This document shows positions 1 to 8,866 of a stretch of DNA of 64,000 bases, piece by piece. Location: the NCBI RefSeq assembly GCF_000517125.1, contig NZ_KI912157.1, forward strand, positions 92,979 to 156,978. Reading direction: 5' to 3'. Position numbers and translations under genes: made by a program. Each line of letters starts with the position of its first letter. Position 1 is the stretch's first letter. The stretch comes from Arthrobacter sp. MA-N2 (GTDB lineage: Bacteria > Actinomycetota > Actinomycetes > Actinomycetales > Micrococcaceae). Below the pieces are notes generated by a model. The model saw only the letters and a program-made list of their open reading frames with translations. It was not told where the DNA came from and ran no database searches.

Positions 1-2
1 GT

Positions 3-683
3 TCGGTACTCAGCATCCCGCTGCAATGGAGCTACGGTTATATGCAGTGGGACGCGCGATTCACGACCGAACCAAAGAGCCTGGATGACCTTTTCTCCCC
101 GAAGCTTGCGAGAAAAGTGGGACTCCCGGATGACCCATACGCCGTAATCACCACGTTTGCACGCCTCCTCGGTTACGCGGACCCGCAGAAGCTGAAGCCG
201 AACGAATTCCAAAAGGTCGTTGACACCCTCAATCGTTTCAAGTCACAGCTCCTCACCTTGCATCAGTATGGCGAGGAGCCGGCGCTTCTAGCCCGTGGCG
301 ACATTTGGGTTGATTTGCCGTGTTACGCGTCTTCGTTCCTGGATGCACGTAAAGCGGGCGCAAAAATGGAAACGAGCCTTCTTGGATCGTGGTCTTACCT
401 GGATTGCTGCACCGTGGTGCGGGGGGCGGATATACCGGTGGCTTTGTCCTTCATCAATAACACGCTGGAGACGGGTGCGCAGGCGGCCTTAGCGACCAAG
501 GCCTGGTCCTTCCCAGTTGTCGACAGTGCACTGTACGGCGTACCAAAGGAGCTTCAGTTCTCCAGCCTGGACGCGATTCTCAGCAAGGCACCGCTCCAGC
601 CCGGCGTGCCGTTTGACAACAACAGTGGCTTTGTTTCATTCCCGGAATGGATCAAGGCATGGGAAAGGTTCAAGGCTCTATGA
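3..683 (+). CDS. ABC transporter substrate-binding protein (C-terminal part, cut by window edge)
   Basis: The frame is open to the first bases of the window, so the start and any signal peptide lie outside it. The visible 226 or so residues look like the C-terminal lobe of a PotD/family-1 solute-binding protein, with a LARGDIWVD segment, a TGAQAALATKAWSFPVV stretch and a closing FPEWIKAWERFKAL helix. Such proteins capture polyamines or related small cations outside the membrane and deliver them to a permease. The stop codon overlaps the ATG of the permease gene (ATGA at 680-683), and the ATPase gene follows, so the three form one operon. The substrate cannot be read from the sequence; polyamine import is inferred from family and gene order. 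Confidence 0.8.
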   Translation, partial: SVLSIPLQWSYGYMQWDARFTTEPKSLDDLFSPKLARKVGLPDDPYAVITTFARLLGYADPQKLKPNEFQKVVDTLNRFKSQLLTLHQYGEEPALLARGDIWVDLPCYASSFLDARKAGAKMETSLLGSWSYLDCCTVVRGADIPVALSFINNTLETGAQAALATKAWSFPVVDSALYGVPKELQFSSLDAILSKAPLQPGVPFDNNSGFVSFPEWIKAWERFKAL

Positions 684-2455
684 ACCTGACCGCTGACGTC
701 CCTCGGCAAACAGCAGACCGTAAGGAAAAGCTAGCGTTACTCGCGTTACCATTTTGGGTATACGTCCTGGGTGTCCTTGCCCTTCCATTGGCGATCTTGG
801 CGCTCTACAGCTTCTGGGAGGCGGGGTTCTTCACGGTAACCAGAAATATCACTGCGGCGAACTACGCCGAGGTCTTGGGTTCGCCGCTATATCTGACATT
901 GATCGCAAAAAGCCTTGCAGTTGGCGCCATTGCGGCTGCTTGTATGACTGTCCTGGCGTTCGTCCTCGCATACGCTATTACCTTCAGACTGGGCAGGTTT
1001 GGAAAGCCGGTATTGTTCGCTATCGCACTGTCGTTGCTGGCGTCATACATCGTTCGGGTCTACGCGTGGGGTACGATCCTCGGCACCAACGGGATCGTAA
1101 ACAGCACGCTGATGTCCCTGCACATCGTAGATAAGCCGATTGGATTCTTGTTCTATGGCTATTTCGCGATTGTCGTGACGCTGGTGTACGTGTACTTGCC
1201 AATCGCAACATTGGTCATTTACGGCGGCCTGCAAGATATCGATCCCCGCATCGTGGAAGCCGCCCAGGATTTGGGAGCGGGACGCGTTCGGCGCATGTTG
1301 CAGATCACGGTCCCATTGGCGATGCCTGCAATGAAGGCAGCTTTCGCCCTCACCTTTGTATTAGCGACGACTGACTACATCACCCCGCAGCTTGTTGGAG
1401 GTATCTCCGGCCAGATGGTGGGATCGGTCATCAAGGACCAATTCGGCGGTGCGGCGAACCTGCCTTTGGGTGCTGCGTTGGCATTCGTAGCCGTCGGGTC
1501 CGTCTTTGTTGCCCTCGGCTGCTTCGGGCTCCTGCAGAAAGGCGTAGCGGCTATGATCCCCGCTACAGCCTCGCGTTTCCGGCATCTTATGGCTGGTGCC
1601 CGGGGAATTCCGAATGGTAAGAATCTTCTGACAGGTACTCGGACCTCGCTTTTCCGTCGATTCCCGATAGTGCAGATAGCATCCGTACTTATTCTGATAT
1701 TCCTTGCTGCACCCCTACTGGTCCTCATCGCGTTCTCCTTTAATAGTTCGCCAGTTCCGAGTCTTCCGTTCACGGGCTTCACGGGCCACTGGTACGCGTC
1801 CATTATTCAGACGACGGGATTCGATGCGGCTTTGGGGAACAGTCTGATTCTCATGGGTGCGTCGGTGGTTGGTGGTCTAGCTCTTGGGGTACCCACGGCA
1901 TTCGTACTGGTCCGGAGTCGTCGGCGCCGTCTGACCTCGGCCGCACTGACGCCGGCGGTCTACGCTCCGGTAGCAGTGCCGGGCGTTATGATTGGAATAG
2001 CACTTCTTACAGCGGCCGCCTTCCTGAATCTGGAAGTCGGCCTGGCAGCCAGTGCCCTCGCACACATTCTTATAGCAACGCCTTACATTGTTCTGGTGCT
2101 GCGATCGCGGCTGCTCTCTATGGATATACGAATCGAAGAGGCTGCCAGGGACCTCGGAGCGAGTCAGCTCAAGGTCTTCTTTGACATGACCCTCACGTTG
2201 CTTAAACCATCGCTGATCGCCGCGGCTTTGTTGGCCGCCGCTGTGTCTCTTGACGAGCTGTTAGTCACCAACTTCACGATAGGTACGGGGACCACATTGC
2301 CCGTATGGGTATTAGGCCAGATCCGGAGAGGACTGACGCCAGGCATCAATGCGCTGGCTGTAATGCTCTTAGTCGCATCATTGTTGATCATCGGCGGCGT
2401 CGCGGTTTTGCTCCGCGGCAGCCTTGTAAATGCATTAAGGGGCAGTAAACGATGA
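680..2455 (+). CDS. ABC transporter permease, two permease domains fused (PotB-PotC type)
   Basis: This 591-residue inner-membrane protein has two copies of the binding-protein-dependent permease fold. Each copy has about six hydrophobic segments and an EAA-type coupling loop: EAAQDLGAGRVRRMLQ in the first half and EEAARDLGASQLKVFF in the second. Most polyamine importers use separate PotB and PotC subunits; here one chain supplies both. I chose the ATG at 680 because it overlaps the upstream stop in ATGA and has AAGG-type purines upstream; an in-frame ATG at 647 lies inside the preceding gene. Its stop overlaps the next start in the same way, so the subunits are probably made in equal amounts. 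A putrescine, spermidine or ferric-type substrate remains possible. Confidence 0.88.
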   Translation: MNLTADVPRQTADRKEKLALLALPFWVYVLGVLALPLAILALYSFWEAGFFTVTRNITAANYAEVLGSPLYLTLIAKSLAVGAIAAACMTVLAFVLAYAITFRLGRFGKPVLFAIALSLLASYIVRVYAWGTILGTNGIVNSTLMSLHIVDKPIGFLFYGYFAIVVTLVYVYLPIATLVIYGGLQDIDPRIVEAAQDLGAGRVRRMLQITVPLAMPAMKAAFALTFVLATTDYITPQLVGGISGQMVGSVIKDQFGGAANLPLGAALAFVAVGSVFVALGCFGLLQKGVAAMIPATASRFRHLMAGARGIPNGKNLLTGTRTSLFRRFPIVQIASVLILIFLAAPLLVLIAFSFNSSPVPSLPFTGFTGHWYASIIQTTGFDAALGNSLILMGASVVGGLALGVPTAFVLVRSRRRRLTSAALTPAVYAPVAVPGVMIGIALLTAAAFLNLEVGLAASALAHILIATPYIVLVLRSRLLSMDIRIEEAARDLGASQLKVFFDMTLTLLKPSLIAAALLAAAVSLDELLVTNFTIGTGTTLPVWVLGQIRRGLTPGINALAVMLLVASLLIIGGVAVLLRGSLVNALRGSKR

Positions 2456-3567
2456 GCTTGGTTTCATTGCAGGGCGTCGGAAAGGACTTCGGCGGTACGA
2501 CGGCGTTGGGGCCGATTGATCTAGAGATCGAGGAAGGGGAGTTCCTGACGTTGCTCGGACCTTCAGGGTGTGGAAAATCCACGTTGCTGCGTATCTTGGG
2601 TGGTCTCGAACAGCCGTCCCGGGGTCAAGTCATGTACGGGGGCCAAGACTTGGTTCGTGTTCCCCCAGACAAGCGGCCATTCAACCTTGTATTCCAGAAT
2701 TATGCCTTGTTTCCTCACATGACTGTGTTCGACAACGTCGCCTACGGGTTGCGGGTCTCCAAAACCCCGGAGAGCGAAGTCCGACGCCGTGTCAGCGCTA
2801 TGCTCGAAATGGTTGATCTTACGCCGCTCGGCGGCCGACACCCACGACTTCTATCCGGGGGCCAGCAGCAGCGGGTCGCATTGGCTCGGGCACTCGTGAA
2901 TGAGCCACGGCTCCTCCTCCTGGACGAGCCGCTAGGAGCATTGGATCTGCAGCTCCGTAAGCGGATGCAGGAAGAGTTACGGAGCATTCAGGCACGACTG
3001 GGAACTACGTTTATCTACGTGACCCACGCGCAGGATGAAGCGATGAGCTTGAGCCACCGGGTCGCGTTGATGCTTCACGGGGAAATAAAACAAATAGGAA
3101 CCCCGTTCGAGATTTACCGCCACCCACAGTCTCAATATGTCGCAGAGTTTGTTGGTGATACGAGTCTGGTTCCCTGTCGAGTGATTCACAGTGGTGACGA
3201 GAACGCGGAAATCGAGTGGGCCTCGGGTTCGCGCGAGTTCTTCCCGCATTACTTGAGTTCGCCCTGGACGGTCGGAGAACAGGCGTTCGTTTCGCTGCGT
3301 CCTGAATCGATCACCATTGCCCCAGGGCAGGAGGGAATGTTGGGCGGGAAAGTAGCCGGCGTCATGTTTCGCGGCGCAGGTTTCCGATATGCAATCCAGT
3401 TGGCAGATGGAACAGATATCTGGGTAGATTCACCTAGCGCGGTGTCCGGCATCGCCGTTGGCGACACCGTCGGGGTGTCTGCTTTGCCAGGGGCGGGTGT
3501 CCTCGTTCGCGCTGATGAAAGCGCAAGTGCGATTGTCGACTCGCCTGGCATCAAGCAGCCAGCCTGA
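2452..3567 (+). CDS. ABC transporter ATP-binding protein (PotA-like)
   Basis: This 371-residue cytoplasmic ATPase powers the adjoining permease. Seen in order are Walker A (GPSGCGKST), a Q-loop (LVFQNYALFP), the ABC signature (LSGGQQQRVALARAL), Walker B with its glutamate (LLLLDEPLGALD) and the H-loop (YVTHAQDEA). These are followed by a C-terminal extension of about 130 residues matching the TOBE regulatory domain of the MalK/PotA group. The gene starts in an ATGA overlap with the permease gene. It is the last gene of the operon; a hairpin follows about 60 bases downstream. The length and TOBE domain fit the polyamine/iron/opine importer ATPases, but do not identify the substrate. Confidence 0.9.
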   Translation: MSLVSLQGVGKDFGGTTALGPIDLEIEEGEFLTLLGPSGCGKSTLLRILGGLEQPSRGQVMYGGQDLVRVPPDKRPFNLVFQNYALFPHMTVFDNVAYGLRVSKTPESEVRRRVSAMLEMVDLTPLGGRHPRLLSGGQQQRVALARALVNEPRLLLLDEPLGALDLQLRKRMQEELRSIQARLGTTFIYVTHAQDEAMSLSHRVALMLHGEIKQIGTPFEIYRHPQSQYVAEFVGDTSLVPCRVIHSGDENAEIEWASGSREFFPHYLSSPWTVGEQAFVSLRPESITIAPGQEGMLGGKVAGVMFRGAGFRYAIQLADGTDIWVDSPSAVSGIAVGDTVGVSALPGAGVLVRADESASAIVDSPGIKQPA

Positions 3568-3628
3568 CACCCTATCGGCTGGCGCATCCCCTTGAGGTTC
3601 CCGCTCTCCTGGAAAATTGGTGGCGGCA

Positions 3629-3679
3629 CGAGCTGTTGGGTGTTGCGGCGTTAGAGCGTACGCAACTCCCAACAGCTCG
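3629..3679 (+). terminator. Candidate terminator hairpin after the polyamine-type ABC operon
   Basis: CGAGCTGTTGGG and CCCAACAGCTCG bound an inverted repeat whose arms extend to about 19 bp with one mismatch around a loop of about 13 bases. It sits 62 bases after the ATPase stop. There is no long T-run after it, so either a Rho-aided terminator or an mRNA-stabilising hairpin is possible. Confidence 0.5.
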
Positions 3680-3764
3680 GTTAATTCAGTGCACGTGTGG
3701 GTCAGGGAAAGTGACTGTCGGCTAGATGTGCCATTCTCAGTGTTATTTGGGAGCCGTCACAGCT

Positions 3765-3990
3765 ATGACGGACTGCGGCGCTCATAGCCTGGGGCGTTCG
3801 CCTGTATCGAGGTAACGGAGCGGCAGGGACAGGTGCGTTTTAGCCTCACCTGCGTTCGGGTGCCGGCCGGCGTCCTGACCGATTCCGAGCACCGAGGCCA
3901 GAACCTCATGAAGGGGGTTGGTCTCCACGAGGGCTTCGACCCTAGTCCCAATCTCGTTGCGCTGGCGGTCGGGAGAGCGGCATTTCCGCC
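3765..3990 (-). pseudogene. Possible IS110-type transposase remnant
   Basis: Read on the minus strand, the stretch gives IGTRVEALVETNPLHEVLAS followed by VLGIGQ. This resembles the segment before the helix-hairpin-helix of IS110-family transposases (PxxxVLxSxPGIG). A later piece, YLDTGERPRL, recalls the SIRGERP part of the same family, but the two need different alignments and no complete frame exists. It lies just outside the left end of the IS3-type element. I treat it as a decayed fragment; the assignment rests on short motifs only. Confidence 0.3.
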
Positions 3991-4064
3991 ACTCTTGGCA
4001 ATAGCGTCCCGGTCGCGCCGGCGCCGGGGTGAGGGTGGTTGGGCCCCCGTTAGCAGTCCAGCGT

Positions 4065-4247
4065 CTATGCGATAGCTAATTGGTTTTCTTGCGTCCAGTT
4101 TTCCCAGTAGCGTTTCGGCGTCATGCCGTCCAGGGATCCGTGGGGCCGTTCATGATTGTAGATAGCTTTCCATTCCTCGGCCAAATACTGCGCTTCGGCC
4201 ATGGTGTCCATGATTTCTCCGGAGAGTTGCTCCCTTCTGAACTGGGC
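4065..4247 (-). pseudogene. IS3-type transposase OrfB, C-terminal fragment
   Basis: On the minus strand the frame runs through AQFRREQLSGEIMDTMAEAQ and YNHERPHGSLDGMTPKRYW to a TAG at 4065. The YNHERPHGSL and MTPKRYW motifs are the standard end of IS3-family integrase-type transposases. It has no start of its own: it is the piece of OrfB cut off from the rest at 15802 by insertion of the IS21-type element. The catalytic glutamate (in WQNGFIESFN) lies in the other fragment. Confidence 0.9.
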
Positions 4248-4303
4248 TGAATATGGCAGTTTGATTCAGGACCGGTGTGACGGCTTGAACCAGGACCACC
4301 CAC
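4248..4303 (+). repeat. IS21-type left terminal inverted repeat
   Basis: Begins TGAATATGGCAGTTTG and ends CAGGACCACCCAC. By eye about 46 of 56 positions match the reverse complement of 15746-15801. A partial third copy of the inner part (TGACGGTTTGAGTCAGGACC) follows at 4321, as expected for the multiple transposase-binding repeats at IS21 ends. Confidence 0.88.
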
Positions 4304-4320
4304 GACTCGCCGGTTGCTTG

Positions 4321-4346
4321 TGACGGTTTGAGTCAGGACCACCCCC
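4321..4346 (+). repeat. Internal copy of the IS21 terminal repeat (transposase-binding type)
   Basis: TGACGGTTTGAGTCAGGACC followed by ACCCCC repeats the inner half of the left terminal repeat (TGACGGCTTGAACCAGGACC at about 4277). Arrays of subterminal repeats are the usual IstA binding sites in IS21-family elements. It lies just before istA and could also influence its transcription. Confidence 0.7.
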
Positions 4347-4389
4347 AGTGTTGTTTTCATCTGATGAAAGCGAGCATTGGGAGGTCCGG

Positions 4390-5130
4390 ATGAGGGTGCG
4401 CATGGAGCTGTTTGCCAGGATCCGCAGAGACGCCCGCGTTGAGGGCCTGTCGATCCGTGGGCTGGCAAAGCGGTATCAGATCGGCAGGGACACAGTCCGG
4501 CAGGCATTGTCGGATCCTCTCCCGCCGGCGCGGAAGACGCCAATGAGGTCATCGCCCCGGCTGGACCCTTTCAAGACGGCGATCGATGCCATGCTGACCG
4601 AGGACACCACCGCGCCGAGGAAGCAGCGCCACACCGCCAAGAGGATCCTGGCCCGGCTCATTGAGGAGCGCGGAGCGGCCGATCTGTCGTATTCGACGGT
4701 GCGAGACTACGTGCGGGTCCGCCGGGCGCAGATAGATGTGGAGGCCGGCCGCCGGGTGGAAGTGTTTGTCCCGCAGGAACACGCCCCGGGCGCGGAGGCC
4801 GAGGTGGACTTCGGGGAACTCTGGGTCGTCCTGAATGGGGTCAAGACCAAGTGCCACATGTTCGTCTTTCGGCTCTCCCACTCGGGCAAGGCCATCCACC
4901 GGATCTACCCGACGCAGGCCCAGGAAGCCTTTCTGGAAGGCCACATCGAAGCGTTCCAGGTCTTGGGCGGTATCCCGACCAAGCACATCCGGTATGACAA
5001 TCTCACCAGCGCGGTCACCGCGGTGGTGTTCGGGCAGGGCCGGCAGCGCCTGGAAAATGACCGGTGGGTTCTGTTCCGCTCCCACTACCCGTTTACTGAA
5101 CTACGACACGCGTTTGTGCTGGTTGACGCC
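4390..5130 (+). pseudogene. istA: IS21 transposase IstA, N-terminal part (interrupted)
   Basis: The fragment has an N-terminal helix-turn-helix (GLSIRGLAKRYQIGRDTVRQ) and the start of the DDE integrase core. The first catalytic aspartate is in AEVDFGEL and the second in HIRYDNLTSAV. I chose the ATG at 4390 because GGGAGG precedes it by a few bases. Authentic IstA sequence stops at about SHY (5083-5088); the remaining PFTELRHAFVLVDA is read from element A and ends at TAG. The missing catalytic glutamate lies downstream of element A (8867 on), so this fragment cannot be an active transposase. It might still bind the element ends. Confidence 0.9.
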
Positions 5131-5162
5131 TAGATTCTGGTTCGCTGACTACGGTCTGTCTT

Positions 5163-6401
5163 GTGATGAGCGAAGACGTGGACAGAGACCTGGCTCGACT
5201 GTCGGTGCCGCTGGTAGGGGCGGTTGAAAGCACAGGGGACCTGTGTCGGCCGTGTCGGCTAGTTGATGCCGGAGGCGCACCGATCGCGGCGGTATCGGCG
5301 TTCTTCGACGAGTTGCAGGCGGCAGGCAGATCGGCCTCGACGCTGCGTTCCTACGGGATGGACCTGCTGCGGTGGTTCCGCTTCCTCTGGGAGATCGACG
5401 TCGCCTGGAACCGGGCGAGCCGGGTCGAGGCCCGTGACTTCGCCCGCTGGATGCTGGTATCGGGCAAGCCGCAACGATCGCATTGGCGCAGGCCCGGCGA
5501 ATCAGTGAAGCGCCGGGCGAAGCCGGTCCCGTATTCGCCCGCGGTCCGGGCACACACCGAGACGGTGCTGCGCCGGTTCTACGACTTCCACCTCGACACA
5601 GGAACCGGGCCACTGCTCAACCCGTTCCCGTTGGAGCGTCCACGGCGCGGGGGTCGTGCGCATGCCCATCACAATCCAATGGAGCCCCACCGAAACGAAC
5701 GCAGCGGCCTGTTCCGGCCGCGACTTGCCTCGAGGATCCCGCGCAGCATTCCTGACGCGAAATTCAACGAGATCTTTGCGCGCCTGCCCTCACATCGGGA
5801 TCGTGCGCTGGTTGCCTTCTATGTCTCCACCGGGGCCAGGGCCTCGGAGCTGTTGTCGGCCCTGCGCAGCGGTGTTGATCCGGGCCGGCAGGTGATCACA
5901 GTGATCCGGAAAGGCTCGGGGGCGAGTCAGGAGCTGCCGGCTTCAACTGACGCGTTCGTTTGGCTCCGGCTCTATGAGCTCGAGATGCAAGGACGCCTGC
6001 CGAAAGGGCGATCGATGCCGATCTGGTGGACGCTCCGGGAGCCCTATCGTCCCCTGACTTACCATGCGGCGCACCGAATGTTCGAGCGGGCGGTCCGTGC
6101 GGCAGGGAGCGATGCGACGCTCCACGGGCTGCGGCATACGGCGGCCTACCGGATGGCCGAAGACCCGAATCTGCCATTGACCGATGTCCAGTTCGTGCTC
6201 GGGCACGCGCTGCTGACGACCACGCAGATCTACCTCACTCCGCGCAAGCAGGAAGTAATCCGGCGGGTCTTGGAGCACCACGAGCAACAGACCCGCCAAG
6301 CCGAGCGCCGGGCAGTTCCAGCGCCGGCACCGGGCTATGCGCCCGAGACCCTGCAAATCCTGTTCGGAAGGTCACATGACTATGACTGTCCTGGTCGTTG
6401 A
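5163..6401 (+). CDS. Tyrosine recombinase, TnpA-like (element A)
   Basis: This 412-residue site-specific recombinase has an N-terminal SAM-like DNA-binding region (STLRSYGMDLLRWFRFLW, about residues 58-76) and a C-terminal catalytic domain. The catalytic residues are all present: Arg226 in STGARASELL, Lys250, His321 and Arg324 in HGLRH, His348 in VLGHALLTT, and the nucleophile Tyr357. The start is GTG at 5163 or the adjacent ATG at 5166; no strong ribosome site distinguishes them. The gene overlaps the TnpB-like gene by 26 bases. By analogy with Tn554 it should cut and join the element ends together with TnpB. It appears intact. Confidence 0.88.
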   Translation: MMSEDVDRDLARLSVPLVGAVESTGDLCRPCRLVDAGGAPIAAVSAFFDELQAAGRSASTLRSYGMDLLRWFRFLWEIDVAWNRASRVEARDFARWMLVSGKPQRSHWRRPGESVKRRAKPVPYSPAVRAHTETVLRRFYDFHLDTGTGPLLNPFPLERPRRGGRAHAHHNPMEPHRNERSGLFRPRLASRIPRSIPDAKFNEIFARLPSHRDRALVAFYVSTGARASELLSALRSGVDPGRQVITVIRKGSGASQELPASTDAFVWLRLYELEMQGRLPKGRSMPIWWTLREPYRPLTYHAAHRMFERAVRAAGSDATLHGLRHTAAYRMAEDPNLPLTDVQFVLGHALLTTTQIYLTPRKQEVIRRVLEHHEQQTRQAERRAVPAPAPGYAPETLQILFGRSHDYDCPGR

Positions 6402-8817
6402 CGATCCCAAAGCTCACCGCAGTACCCAGCAGGTCACCGCACCACTGCTGAGCGAATCACTTCGGGCCCGGCCGACCGCCACGCGCTGGGCTGCAACGAT
6501 GCTGGACCGGGACGCAGCGTTGACCCGCATGAGATCGCGACATGTAGAGGCGAGCGATCACATCAAGATCCCCCGTCAGGGCAGTCAATGGGTTCTGGAC
6601 TGGCTTGACGAGCATCCGGGCGCGACGTGGCAGGAACGATGGTCGGCGACCGGCGTTGAAGCAGCAGGTCGGCCCTGGCGGCAGATTCCCCTGGCCTGGC
6701 TGCGAAACCTAGGCAGGGAGAGCCAATGGAATGACGAACAGTTCCTCCGCTCGCTCCACATCGTATTCGGCGCCGACCTGATCCGCCCCTCACTCTCCTG
6801 GCTCTGCATCGCGGCATTCGGGTCCGGGTCCTTGGCCCGGACTATGGCGGCCATGCGCGACCCTGCCGGATTCGCCGAACTCCGGGCCAAATGCACCGCC
6901 GACCCGAACGTCTCCCAGACTGCACTGACCCGCAACCTATACCGCGCCGCCGCGCTGGTCTCGGCCATGGGCGGGACGATCAGCGACATCACCCCCGGTG
7001 ATGTCGTGGAAGTATTGGACGCCGAAGCCTCCACGCGCGGCACCACTATCGGCTCGACCGGCCTGTTCTACCGGCTGCTGCACGAGATGGGCTCCTTCGG
7101 ACCCGACGCGCCAGCCACGTTGCGCCACTTGCGCGTCGCCGGACAGAAAACCCCCGAACAGATGATCGACCAGTACCAACTCTCTTCCGACCACATCCGC
7201 GGTCTCTTGATCGCTTACCTCAAGGAACGCCAGGCAAGCCTCGACTACAGTAGTCTGACCTCGATCACCTACCACTTGGCGGGGCTGTTCTGGGCCGATC
7301 TGGAACGCCATCACCCGGGCATTGACAGCCTCGACCTCCCCGCCGGCGTCGCCGCGGCCTGGAAGCGGAGACTGCGCACCATCACCCGTTCCGTCACCGA
7401 CTCCGATGGCCGTAAACGTGATGCCGAAGTCGAGCGGGTCAGTTACCGCGAATGCCTGACTCCTGTCCGGGCGCTCTACCTCGACCTGGCTCAGTGGGCC
7501 GTCGAGGACCCGGCCCGCTGGGCGCACTGGGTCGCCCCTTGCCCGATCGGAAGGGAGGAGATCGACCGCCGGAAGGCCAAGCGCCACCTGAAGTCCCGCA
7601 TGGACGCCCGCACGCGAGAACGCCTACCGGTCCTGCCAGTCCTGGTCGAGAGCGTGAACCGGCGCCGGAAGGAAGCCGCCGAACTGTTCGAATCAGCAAC
7701 CCGGACGGCCCCGGGAGCGACGTTCACCGCGGCCGGTCAAAACCTGATGCGAGTGGCTCCATCCCGAGCGGCTGCCGTGAAGATCTGGGCAGTCGAACCC
7801 GACACCGGTCAGCGGCGCGATTTGGGTCGCGAGGAAGAACACGCGTTCTGGGCTTTCGCCGCCGTCGAGACCCTTCGGGCTACCGGGATCCGCGTCGAGG
7901 AACTCACCGAACTGTCCCACCACAGTCTGATCCAATACCGGCTGCCCACCACCGGAGAAATCGTTCCCTTGCTGCAGATCGCGCCGTCAAAGACCGATAC
8001 CGAGCGGCTGCTGGTGGTCAGTCCCGAACTAGCCGACGTCCTCAGCCTGATCATCCGCCGCGTCCAGAACCCGAAGACCGGAGCCATTCCGCTGGTCGAA
8101 GCATACGACGACCACGAGCGAGTCTGGAGACCAGCGGCGCCTCTCCTTTTCCAGCGCCGCGTCGTGGGCGAGCACCGCGCGATGAGCGCGGGACTGATCC
8201 GCAAACTGCTCACCGCAGCCTTGGAACATTCCGGCCTGGTCAATCCCGTCACGGGAGAACCGCTGCACTTCACACCGCACGACTTTAGAAGGCTGTTCAT
8301 CACCGAAGCCGTCCTCAGTGGGCTGCCGCCACACATCGCGCAGATCATTGCCGGCCACCGAGACATCAACGTCACCATGGGCTACAAGGCCGTCTACCCC
8401 ACCGAGGCCATCGACGCCCACCTGGCATTCCTCGCCCGCAGACGGTCGCTACGGCCCAGCGAGGAATACCGCACCCCCACCGAAGAAGAATGGAAAGAGT
8501 TCCTCGGGCACTTCGAGAAACGCAAAGTCGCGGCCGGGACCTGCGGACGAGCGTTCGGAACACCTTGCATCCACGAGCACGCCTGCATCCGCTGCCCGAT
8601 GCTTTGGCCCGACCCTGCCCAGCATGGCCGGCTCCTCGAGATCCGCGACAACCTCCTTGCCCGCATCGCCGAGGCTGAACGGGAAGGATGGATCGGCGAG
8701 ATCGAAGGCCTGCAAGTCAGTCTCGCAGGAGCCGAAGACAAACTCGCCCAGGCTCAACGGCGCCGGACGGGCCAACCGACTGTCTCTCTCGGGTTGCCCT
8801 CCGCCAAGAAAATTTGA
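6376..8817 (+). CDS. Large tyrosine recombinase, TnpB-like (element A)
   Basis: About 813 residues from the ATG at 6376, chosen because GGAAGG lies 4 bases upstream; an upstream in-frame ATG at 6337 overlaps the preceding gene more. The catalytic tyrosine-recombinase domain is in the C-terminal half: Arg506 (TGIRVEEL), Lys539 (SKTDTERL), His635/Arg638 (HDFRR), His661 (GHRDINVT) and Tyr670. After it comes a cysteine/histidine-rich segment (CGRAFGTPCIHEHACIRCP), possibly zinc-binding, and a charged helical tail. The N-terminal half has no clear domain. The size and the Cys tail match Tn554 TnpB better than XerC/D-type enzymes. It ends 49 bases before the right border. Confidence 0.87.
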   Translation: MTMTVLVVDDPKAHRSTQQVTAPLLSESLRARPTATRWAATMLDRDAALTRMRSRHVEASDHIKIPRQGSQWVLDWLDEHPGATWQERWSATGVEAAGRPWRQIPLAWLRNLGRESQWNDEQFLRSLHIVFGADLIRPSLSWLCIAAFGSGSLARTMAAMRDPAGFAELRAKCTADPNVSQTALTRNLYRAAALVSAMGGTISDITPGDVVEVLDAEASTRGTTIGSTGLFYRLLHEMGSFGPDAPATLRHLRVAGQKTPEQMIDQYQLSSDHIRGLLIAYLKERQASLDYSSLTSITYHLAGLFWADLERHHPGIDSLDLPAGVAAAWKRRLRTITRSVTDSDGRKRDAEVERVSYRECLTPVRALYLDLAQWAVEDPARWAHWVAPCPIGREEIDRRKAKRHLKSRMDARTRERLPVLPVLVESVNRRRKEAAELFESATRTAPGATFTAAGQNLMRVAPSRAAAVKIWAVEPDTGQRRDLGREEEHAFWAFAAVETLRATGIRVEELTELSHHSLIQYRLPTTGEIVPLLQIAPSKTDTERLLVVSPELADVLSLIIRRVQNPKTGAIPLVEAYDDHERVWRPAAPLLFQRRVVGEHRAMSAGLIRKLLTAALEHSGLVNPVTGEPLHFTPHDFRRLFITEAVLSGLPPHIAQIIAGHRDINVTMGYKAVYPTEAIDAHLAFLARRRSLRPSEEYRTPTEEEWKEFLGHFEKRKVAAGTCGRAFGTPCIHEHACIRCPMLWPDPAQHGRLLEIRDNLLARIAEAEREGWIGEIEGLQVSLAGAEDKLAQAQRRRTGQPTVSLGLPSAKKI

Positions 8818-8866
8818 TCATCACCGACAGCGCCAGCCATCCCTTTCGAGCGAGTTCAGAGAATTT

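Larger units (their letters stand above)
5089..8866. mobile_element. Element A: two-recombinase (Tn554-like) element inside istA
   Basis: About 3.78 kb separate the IstA frame at SHY (ends 5088) from GFDPFYC (starts 8867). Just inside lie six bases at each end (CCGTTT at 5089-5094, GAATTT at 8861-8866), then short inverted repeats ACTGAACT (5095-5102) and AGTTCAGA (8853-8860). The only genes are two overlapping tyrosine recombinase genes, 412 and about 813 residues, matching TnpA and TnpB of Tn554 in order and relative size. There is no TnpC and no cargo. Which of the two hexamers belongs to the original target cannot be decided from this copy alone, so the borders are certain only to about six bases. 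Confidence 0.8.

Noticed and set aside
4321-4346. Short CRISPR-like repeats at the IS21 left end
   Set aside because: Three related copies with no regular spacers; they are the known type of subterminal transposase-binding repeats.
7452-8288. Arg/Pro-rich frame of 278 codons within the TnpB-like gene
   Set aside because: It is an out-of-frame reading of the recombinase gene with low-complexity composition.
8318-8866. N-terminal half of the long frame that includes the IstA C-terminus
   Set aside because: This part is an out-of-frame reading of the TnpB-like gene; only the part from 8867 on is IstA.
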